Assembly (NCBI GenBank): GCA_030837265.1
Contig: JAUPKV010000279.1
Span: 1-5,740, forward strand
From: Methanobacteriota archaeon
GTDB lineage: Archaea; Halobacteriota; Methanosarcinia; Methanosarcinales; Methanosarcinaceae
DNA: 5,740 nucleotides
Direction: 5' to 3'
This document shows, piece by piece, positions 1 through 4,830 of the stretch. Numbering within the stretch: the stretch's first letter is position 1; every line of letters begins with the position of its first letter. Below the pieces are notes generated by a model. The model was not told the DNA's origin. It saw only the letters and a list, made by a program, of their open reading frames with translations, and did not search any database. The position numbers and the translations under genes were made by a program.

Positions 1-84
1 AAAAATTCAAAGGTTAATTGGCAATTCACAACAGATGATGCAAGGATAAAATTATCACGTCTTTATCCGACATTTGAGGATTGA
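1..84 (+). CDS. IS630-family transposase, C-terminal end only (partial)
   Basis: The frame is open from the first base of the window to the TGA at 82-84 and gives 27 residues. They include WQFTTDDARIKLSRLYP, which matches the usual C-terminal tail of IS630-family DDE transposases (a W-x-F-T-T-x-D-A-R-x-K-L-x-x-LYP pattern, from family knowledge). The protein would cut and join the ends of its own insertion sequence. The catalytic DDE residues lie to the left of the window and cannot be judged, so activity is unknown. The stop codon is about 8 bases inside the proposed element end, normal for compact insertion sequences. The assignment rests on one short tail; a wrong family name within the DDE transposases is possible, but the coding nature is well supported. 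Confidence 0.72.
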   Translation, partial: KNSKVNWQFTTDDARIKLSRLYPTFED

Positions 85-94
85 CGCGACACTA
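1..94 (+). mobile_element. Right end of an IS630-type insertion sequence, with TA target at 93-94
   Basis: IS630/Tc1-type elements insert at TA and duplicate it. After the transposase stop the sequence reads GACGCGACAC and then TA (93-94) within a CTAG tetramer. On the opposite strand, protein similarity within the minus-strand gene breaks at the codon holding this TA, which places the junction there independently. The other element end and the second TA copy are outside the window, so the inverted repeat cannot be confirmed. The boundary is inferred to within a few bases. Confidence 0.6.
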
Positions 95-329
95 GAGCTT
101 TATCACTCATTTGATAATACAATTTTCTGAATTCACATGCATCAATACTATCTATTTCCACTTGATTACCTTTTATAGGTTTTTTCTCCATTTTCCAAGG
201 AGGAAAACCTAATCGCTTCCTTGTTATCACTAATTCTTCAAAAGATACCCCCAGTTGATCTGCAATAGAAACAGGGTCTTCACCTGCTGAATAGAGTTCG
301 GCGAATTCAATTGGATTGATTTTAGTCAT
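63..329 (-). pseudogene. Small HTH-like protein gene truncated by the insertion sequence
   Basis: Read as it stands, the frame runs from ATG at 329-327 to a TAA at 65-63 and gives 88 residues. Residues 7-42 look like a helix-turn-helix unit (IEFAELYSAGEDPVSIADQLGVS, broken here at its core: LY, D, SIADQLGVS). A second similar unit starts near residue 64 (CEFRKLYYQMSDKAL). The two share EF-x-x-LY and a following D and hydrophobic position. The similarity stops at Leu79, whose CTA codon contains the proposed TA insertion target; the last nine residues (VSRQSSNVG) are read from insertion-sequence DNA, antisense to the transposase tail. The native gene therefore probably continued to the left, beyond the element. 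Function is unknown; DNA binding is a guess from the fold pattern. No clear ribosome binding site precedes the ATG. A 33-base inverted repeat lies 28 bases upstream of the start and may be its control site. Confidence 0.5.
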
Positions 330-357
330 TTCAGTATGTTCCGAACAGTCAATTGTT

Positions 358-390
358 TTTTAATAAATGTATGCATACTACTTATTAAAA
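358..390. repeat. 33-base interrupted palindrome upstream of the minus-strand gene, possible operator
   Basis: The outer arms TTTTAATAA (358-366) and TTATTAAAA (382-390) are perfect reverse complements of nine bases. Between them sits the perfect ten-base palindrome GTATGCATAC (369-378), offset by one base from exact symmetry (two bases on the left, three on the right). The arms also resemble archaeal TATA elements on both strands. Such a nested dyad next to a small HTH-like gene suggests a binding site for a dimeric regulator, perhaps autoregulation. This is inference; chance palindromes are common in AT-rich DNA, though the nested arrangement is less so. Confidence 0.35.
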
Positions 391-960
391 GCAAAAGGTC
401 TACTAGCACTTTTCGGGTATACTCTCAGAAGAGAAGCATTATTCATGAATGGATATTTTTTAATGAATGAACCTATCTCAAAACTTCAGGTACTCTCATT
501 ATCGATACTAACATTACAACTCCAAAATATGATGTCTCTTTGATTTCATATCTCGGAAATACCTATTGATGATTCTATCAGATAGAACCTTTTGATTGCA
601 TTTTTTTGTTTCAATCTTTCTTGATCTATCCTATTGGCTATTTCTTTTCTTTTGCTTACCCTTTAAACTACAATTTATCGTGCTTAAACTTCATCTAGAA
701 GATTAAACTCATCAATAAACGTTTTTCACCTACTGGAAGCTAGTTAAATGCTCGTAGTGGGCTTCAAAGCCAGATTCTGAATTATCAGGTGCAGCTTTTT
801 TGGATAGGTATGAAGATAAATGAATTCTAATAACTCAATCCACTGAATAATAACTGTGAAAAAAAGAGTACTGAGTAATCAAATGGGTCTATGATAAATT
901 TTCATTATATGTAGAGGTCACCTTAGTGGTCAAACCCCGTTGACTACACAGAACCAAAAA
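391..960. other. Long intergenic stretch with no convincing gene
   Basis: I see no protein-like frame with a start signal and no tRNA or rRNA pattern here. It holds a 15-base perfect palindrome TTCTATCAGATAGAA (573-587) followed by a T run (601-607), a short GGCT-TCAA-AGCC hairpin (760-771), and a GTCAA-ACCCCG-TTGAC hairpin (929-944). The first could be a transcription terminator or protein site. A 58-codon open frame at 367-543 has no ribosome binding site and overlaps the palindrome, so it is not called. Most of the stretch may be decayed sequence next to the insertion site. Confidence 0.5.
929..944. promoter_or_regulatory. Small hairpin/dyad upstream of the helicase promoter
   Basis: GTCAA (929-933) and TTGAC (940-944) are perfect inverted repeats around a six-base ACCCCG centre. 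The pentamer GGTCA also occurs directly repeated at 916-920 and 928-932, twelve bases apart. The site ends about 25 bases upstream of the TATA box, where an archaeal activator could bind. The evidence is only the symmetry and the position. Confidence 0.2.
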
Positions 961-968
961 AACAATTT

Positions 969-979
969 TTTATATAAGT
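969..979 (+). promoter_or_regulatory. Archaeal TATA box for the helicase-nuclease gene
   Basis: TTTATATAAGT matches the archaeal box A consensus (TTTATATA core). Known archaeal spacing would put the transcription start about 25 bases downstream, near 1000-1005, giving a leader of roughly 20-25 bases before the ATG at 1027. It is the clearest TATA element in the intergenic region. No well-formed BRE (purine-rich) is obvious beyond the A-rich run at 956-962. Confidence 0.6.
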
Positions 980-1015
980 ATCCCTTTCTGACATAAAAAT
1001 AAAGCAAACTGTCTC

Positions 1016-1020
1016 AAGGT
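1016..1020 (+). promoter_or_regulatory. Ribosome binding site of the helicase-nuclease gene
   Basis: AAGGT lies six bases before the ATG at 1027. It is a modest match to the Shine-Dalgarno core (AAGGTG) that methanogens use. The in-frame stop TAA at 1000-1002 and the absence of another ATG between them fix the start at 1027. Confidence 0.5.
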
Positions 1021-1026
1021 AATCTC

Positions 1027-3060
1027 ATGTTAGAAAAACTCTTCTTGACTCTCACTGACAAACAAAAAGAAGCAGTTGAACACACTTCGGGTCCTTTATT
1101 GATTCTCGCAGGTGCAGGAACAGGCAAGACGTCCACTATTACTGGCAAAATTGCCTTCATGATCAAAAAATGTGGGATTGATCCTGGAAAAATTCTTGCT
1201 CTTACTTTCTCGAGGGAAGCGGCTAAAAACATGGAACAGAAAACTTTAAAACTTCTAGATGGGGGAACTGCTGTTAACGTCAGCACTTTTCATGCCTTCT
1301 GTGCTGAATTAATCCGAAACAATGCTGAAAAATGTGAAGTTTTCGAGCAGTTTAGTATTCTTGAGGAAATCGATGCAGCTATCCTGATTTATAAGGAATT
1401 AGGTACCTCTTCGAGAAATGCAACTATATATTCCAGTACAATTGCAAAAGCAAAGGATCTCAATATTTCGATTGACCAGTTCAAAGACTATCTTAAAACA
1501 AAAAAGGAGTCACTATTTAAGTTTACTGAAGAAAGCGGGTTAGAGCATCTTTACACTGAATGCCAGATAAATTTGAATACATTCCATTTAAAGAGTAAAG
1601 ACCAGCAAAAAGCTCTGAAAGATGAAAAGAAAAACTGGCAGGAATTCATTGAACTTTACGATGAGTACCGAAAATATGTAGATTTCACCCGTGTCTGGGA
1701 GATCTATGAAGAGAGAAAAAAAGAATTAAATTTCCTTGACTATGGGGACCTCAACCGTATTGCCCTCAAATTCCTCAATAAATTTGGCTCAACGGAACTG
1801 AATGATACTTATATGCACATCATTGTGGATGAGTTCCAGGACACCAATTATGTGCAGTTTGAACTCATTAAACACCTGACTGAAAGAGAGAAAAATATCA
1901 CTGTTGTTGCAGATGAAAACCAGAGCATCTACGCCTTTAGGGGAGCGTACTCAGACAATATCAAGGAATTCAAAAATCACTTTGGAATTTCAGAAAAAGA
2001 TATTGTGTCCCTGGATGTGAGTTTCAGATCTACAAATAAGATTCTAAAGGTAGCTCACAGGCTGATCTCCCATAATTATCCCGAAGACCGAATAAACGAG
2101 TGCATCCTCCTACAAAATTGTATAGCCGCTGAAGGCAAAAATGTAATCATCCAGGAAACAAAAGATGATGGTGAGGAAGCCCGAAAAATCGTCGAACAAA
2201 TCGAATCCTATCTCGAGAAGGGCATTCCGCTGAAAGAAATTGCTGTCCTTTACCGGACCCATTCCCAAGGTAGGCAGATCAGGCAGGCTCTCCAGAAGCG
2301 TGAAATCCCGGTTATTGTGAAAGAAGATGCCGATTATCTAAAACAGCCAGAAATCAAGACAGTGCTTTCGTATCTCTATGTCTTAAACAATCTAATGGAC
2401 CCTACCCCCAGAGGAACAGAAGCGTGGTGGCGGCTTTTTCACTACAATAACAGCCTTGAGAATAACGATTCTGTCCGGTTAGGGGAGTTCATTAAGAAAA
2501 ACAAAATTACTCTTCAGGAAGCCATTTATCATCACCTCGATGAGATAGGTTTAAGTGAAAATGGACGCAGCACTATTGAAAAAGTGAAGGGAATAATCAG
2601 AGTGCTTGGCGAGAAAAAGCTGCTGGACGTCTCAGACCTTTTACTGGAGATTTACGACCTCAGCGGACTTGTGAGACACCTTAACAGGCTGGATACGCTC
2701 AGGACCAGGGAAGCTTTCCTGAACCTCCGGAACCTCCACGAAATGGCAAAGAATTTTGAGCAATTCCATAATAGGGAAATTTTTGGTTTCATTGACTATC
2801 TTGAGATCCTGGACGAAATGGGAGGAAACCCCGAGTCCGCGAAAATCAGGAAGGCTGACGCTGTAAGCCTTATGAGCATCCACGCAGCAAAGGGACTGGA
2901 ATTCAGGATCGTTTTTGTAATTAACATGGCAAAAGACAAGTTTCCTCTGTTGAGGGGTGGCCAGGATTTTCTTATTCCACTGGAGATGATGGAACAGTAT
3001 CGGGACCTTTTCTCAGCGCAGTTAAGTGAAACTGAGCTTGAGGATGCAGTTAAGAAGTGA
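1027..3060 (+). CDS. N-terminal part: SF1A helicase motor domains up to the premature stop (677 residues)
   Basis: Motifs appear in the expected UvrD order. There is a Q motif (LTDKQKEAV, residues 9-17), Walker A AGAGTGKT (28-35, Lys34), motif Ia LTFSREAAKNM (59-69) and TFHAF (87-91). Walker B DEFQD lies at 268-272, motif III DENQSIYAFRGA at 296-307, and motif IV with FRST at 333-336. The 2A-domain YRTHSQGRQIRQAL begins at residue 409, and motif V SIHAAKGLEF is at 617-626. These identify a superfamily 1A helicase that moves 3'-5' on single-stranded DNA using ATP; DENQ in place of the more usual GDxxQ in motif III is a mild variant. The stretch 95-260 is a helical 1B insertion of ordinary size. 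Ending at residue 677, the product would lack motif VI and its arginine finger, which complete the ATPase site, so this part alone is not expected to be a working helicase. Confidence 0.88.
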   Translation: MLEKLFLTLTDKQKEAVEHTSGPLLILAGAGTGKTSTITGKIAFMIKKCGIDPGKILALTFSREAAKNMEQKTLKLLDGGTAVNVSTFHAFCAELIRNNAEKCEVFEQFSILEEIDAAILIYKELGTSSRNATIYSSTIAKAKDLNISIDQFKDYLKTKKESLFKFTEESGLEHLYTECQINLNTFHLKSKDQQKALKDEKKNWQEFIELYDEYRKYVDFTRVWEIYEERKKELNFLDYGDLNRIALKFLNKFGSTELNDTYMHIIVDEFQDTNYVQFELIKHLTEREKNITVVADENQSIYAFRGAYSDNIKEFKNHFGISEKDIVSLDVSFRSTNKILKVAHRLISHNYPEDRINECILLQNCIAAEGKNVIIQETKDDGEEARKIVEQIESYLEKGIPLKEIAVLYRTHSQGRQIRQALQKREIPVIVKEDADYLKQPEIKTVLSYLYVLNNLMDPTPRGTEAWWRLFHYNNSLENNDSVRLGEFIKKNKITLQEAIYHHLDEIGLSENGRSTIEKVKGIIRVLGEKKLLDVSDLLLEIYDLSGLVRHLNRLDTLRTREAFLNLRNLHEMAKNFEQFHNREIFGFIDYLEILDEMGGNPESAKIRKADAVSLMSIHAAKGLEFRIVFVINMAKDKFPLLRGGQDFLIPLEMMEQYRDLFSAQLSETELEDAVKK

Positions 3061-4389
3061 AAGAAAGAAATAAGATTTGAAGAAGAGCGCAGGCTCTGCT
3101 ACGTGGCATTTACCAGAGCAAAAGAAGACCTGATACTTTTGCTTTCTATGGAATACGGTGGCAAGGAACGTGAGCCTTCCGAATTTTTAACGGAAATCGG
3201 CTATAATCACTGGCGAGATCTGGAAATTCCTGCGATCGGGGAAGCAAAAACCAATACAGAATCAGGTGCCAACAAAGAAATAAAAACTAAAACAGGAACA
3301 AGCGTTGACACTGAAATGGAGATTTCCTTTGACGCGCTAGACCTGTCCTACAGAAGAGACCTTGAGATCAAAACCGCGGGCCTTGTAAGTGATAATGAAC
3401 TTGAGCGTGAGAAAAACAGATGTCTACAACTGCTTATTGAGACTCTTGATAGGGATCTAGAGGAATCCGTACACTACCTGATGTTATACAGAGCCCTTAG
3501 AGATGGTGGATGTAAGAATTATCTTGAAAAAATCCAACAAAACTGGAACCTGATAGATCCGACTGCAAAAGCGGAGAAGATTTTCTCAAAGATGGTTTCC
3601 AGAAGAAACGGATTAAGATTCAATCCGGAAGCATTCAGCTTCAGCTTTTCAGCTTTGAAAGTGTATGAAAAATGCCCGAAACAATATGAATTGCAAGAAA
3701 TCCTGCGCATGCCAAGCCGGAAAAGAGAAGATTCCAGAGGCGCTCTGGCAAAAGGAAGTTTTGTGCATGAGGTGCTTGAAATAGCAGTTAAAGAAAAAGT
3801 TGCAGAGAAACAGGCTTTTTATAAGATTGCAGAAACTCTTCACAAAAAACCTGACTGGATGTACGTTAATCTTGAATCAATTCTCCCTCTTTTTGAAGTA
3901 TTCTGGCTTCGCAATAAAGACAGGATTTCAAACAATCTCATGGTTGAACAATGGTTTTCGGTTCCTCTGGAAGAGTTTGTTTTCAAGGGAAAGATCGACA
4001 GGGTCGATTTGCTTAACCCTTCCACAAAAGAGGTCGAAATTATCGATTACAAAACCGGAAAAACCGATGTTTCCCCCGAAGACCGCTCAAAACAGCTCCT
4101 GCTTTACGCAAAAGGCTTTGAACATATGCATCCGGAATACCAGGTTAAGCGACTGACACTCGATATGCTTGAGAAGGAAAAGCCGCTCAGCTTCGAACTG
4201 GACGGAAACGGAGAATACAATGTTATTGGGAGCAGGGCAAAAGGTCTTGATAGAGGAGCAATCAGTGCTATGATCGAGACTGCACGAAATATTTCCCATG
4301 ATTATGAGTTTGGATTTAGGGAAACAGGAGATCCTGAGAACTGCAAAGAGTGCGGGTTCAGGTTGTATTGTGAAGGTATTGATCTTTGA
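3061..4389 (+). CDS. C-terminal part: helicase motif VI and PD-(D/E)XK nuclease with Fe-S cysteines
   Basis: Numbers refer to the whole 1120-codon frame. Motif VI (EERRLCYVAFTRAK) starts at codon 686, before any possible start codon: the GTG at 3103 lies inside the motif (its second Val position) and has no ribosome binding site, so this is not a separate gene. A polar, low-complexity linker (around 738-760) and a helical region follow. The nuclease then shows SFSALKVYEKCPKQYE with Cys883, His914 (SFVHEVLE), Asp991 (GKIDRVD), Asp1007 and Lys1009 (EIIDYKTGK) and Gln1023 (QLLLYAKG), the RecB/AddB/Cas4-type order. Cys1106, Cys1109 and Cys1115 (CKECGFRLYC) with Cys883 form the four-cysteine set that in AddB and Cas4 holds a 4Fe-4S cluster. 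All catalytic and cluster residues are present, so there is no sign of decay after the TGA. The TGA at 4387-4389, four codons after the last cysteine of the clasp, is the natural end. Confidence 0.82.
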   Translation, partial: KKEIRFEEERRLCYVAFTRAKEDLILLLSMEYGGKEREPSEFLTEIGYNHWRDLEIPAIGEAKTNTESGANKEIKTKTGTSVDTEMEISFDALDLSYRRDLEIKTAGLVSDNELEREKNRCLQLLIETLDRDLEESVHYLMLYRALRDGGCKNYLEKIQQNWNLIDPTAKAEKIFSKMVSRRNGLRFNPEAFSFSFSALKVYEKCPKQYELQEILRMPSRKREDSRGALAKGSFVHEVLEIAVKEKVAEKQAFYKIAETLHKKPDWMYVNLESILPLFEVFWLRNKDRISNNLMVEQWFSVPLEEFVFKGKIDRVDLLNPSTKEVEIIDYKTGKTDVSPEDRSKQLLLYAKGFEHMHPEYQVKRLTLDMLEKEKPLSFELDGNGEYNVIGSRAKGLDRGAISAMIETARNISHDYEFGFRETGDPENCKECGFRLYCEGIDL

Positions 4390-4499
4390 GATAAATTTAG
4401 AAATGAAGCTGGTAAAATGACTTTCTCTGAAATATCTGGAAAACCAACAACAATAGTTTCGGAAGATCTTCTCATATCTAATATTTTCAGATGTTTATC

Positions 4500-4505
4500 T
4501 TTTTT
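4500..4505 (+). terminator. Oligo-T run, possible terminator of the helicase-nuclease gene
   Basis: Six T residues lie about 110 bases after the stop codon, within the T-rich stretch GTTTATCTTTTTTGGGG. Archaeal RNA polymerase can stop at T runs without a hairpin. It is the best T run in the first half of the gap, but the distance is long and nothing else supports it. Confidence 0.2.
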
Positions 4506-4683
4506 GGGGCATCATGAGCTTTTTGAGCATGTTTAGATTGAAACAATGCATTTTACTTCCAAAGATAAACTCTATATTAGCGAACCAGTTCTTTCAGACG
4601 AATATCTCTTTTGGCTCAGATTTCGAGTAAAATAGCTAGACGTTTTTCATATAACCAAAAATCTGAATTTGATGCCGAAAAGC

Positions 4684-4784
4684 AAAAATCTTCACAATTA
4701 GGAAAGTTTATCATTCTTACAATCAAGAAAGAGATTACACAAAAGCAAGAGTTATAGTGTCAAACTACATGAAAAAATCTTCAC
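4684..4784. repeat. 12-base direct repeat AAAAATCTTCAC, two copies
   Basis: The copies are at 4684-4695 and 4773-4784, 89 bases apart, and both lie in the upstream region of the TerB_N gene. They could be paired regulator sites or leftovers of a duplication; sequence between them shows no further similarity. Confidence 0.35.
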
Positions 4785-4800
4785 GACAACCGAAATTGTC
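4785..4800. promoter_or_regulatory. Small hairpin 30 bases upstream of the TerB_N gene start
   Basis: GACAA (4785-4789) and TTGTC (4796-4800) are perfect inverted repeats around CCGAAA. It directly follows the second copy of the AAAAATCTTCAC repeat. It could be an operator or a leader structure for the downstream gene. It is similar in size and shape, though not identical in sequence, to the hairpin at 929-944 upstream of the helicase. Confidence 0.2.
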
Positions 4801-4817
4801 ACGTTGCCGACTCATAC

Positions 4818-4823
4818 GAGGAG
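4818..4823 (+). promoter_or_regulatory. Ribosome binding site of the TerB_N gene
   Basis: GAGGAG lies seven bases before the ATG at 4831, a good Shine-Dalgarno match at normal spacing. With the in-frame TAG at 4825-4827 it fixes the start codon. Confidence 0.65.
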
Positions 4824-4830
4824 ATAGGAT

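Larger units (their letters stand above)
1027..4389 (+). pseudogene. UvrD/Rep-family helicase with C-terminal PD-(D/E)XK nuclease, interrupted by in-frame TGA
   Basis: This is one gene of 1120 codons whose two open parts, 1027-3060 and 3061-4389, are in the same frame and separated only by TGA at 3058-3060 (codon 678). Reading through the stop gives residues ending VKK, then x, then KKEIRFEEERRLCYVAFTRAK, which is the standard run into UvrD helicase motif VI. The complete protein would be an ATP-driven 3'-5' DNA helicase/translocase with an attached nuclease, acting in double-strand-break resection, repair or degradation of foreign DNA (family knowledge of AddAB/AdnAB-like and archaeal UvrD-nuclease fusions). 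Without read-through the product lacks motif VI and the nuclease and should be inactive. No frame change, deletion or loss of any other motif is visible, so the lesion is recent, a sequencing error, or a tolerated read-through site. An arginine codon (CGA or AGA) is the likeliest original. The gene has its own TATA box and ribosome binding site and appears monocistronic. Confidence 0.85.
4390..4830. other. Intergenic stretch between the helicase and TerB_N genes
   Basis: No gene with a start signal and recognisable product is visible in these 441 bases. It holds an oligo-T run (4500-4505), a 12-base direct repeat, a small hairpin near the next start, and weak TATA-like sequences (for example around 4704-4713 and 4751-4757). 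In the frame of the helicase the 147 codons contain no TAA or TGA and are stopped only by TAG at 4534, 4633, 4699 and 4825. The longest piece starting with ATG (4417-4536, 39 codons) resembles nothing I know. It may be a remnant of a gene or chance. Confidence 0.4.

Noticed and set aside
367..543. A 58-codon + strand open frame in the intergenic region
   Set aside because: It has no ribosome binding site, its start lies within the inverted repeat, the sequence resembles nothing recognisable, and its composition is what AT-rich non-coding DNA gives.
760..771. tRNA arm (GGCT-TCAA-AGCC)
   Set aside because: No other tRNA arms, acceptor stem or T-loop sequence around it; a lone four-base-pair hairpin.
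3058..3060. TGA as selenocysteine
   Set aside because: The position lies in a lysine/arginine-rich helix where relatives would carry a basic residue, not a redox cysteine. Methanosarcina-type archaea are not known to use selenocysteine, and I see no archaeal-type SECIS structure.
3800..4156. A 118-codon + strand open frame overlapping the nuclease domain in another frame
   Set aside because: It lies wholly inside the nuclease coding region, whose catalytic motifs are clear in the other frame; it has no protein-like features.
3103..4389. A separate nuclease gene starting at GTG 3103
   Set aside because: The GTG is inside helicase motif VI, the protein-like sequence continues without a break upstream to the TGA, and there is no ribosome binding site before it.
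3640..4389. Stand-alone Cas4 gene
   Set aside because: The Cas4/AddB-like nuclease is continuous with the helicase frame, and there are no CRISPR repeats or other cas genes in the window.
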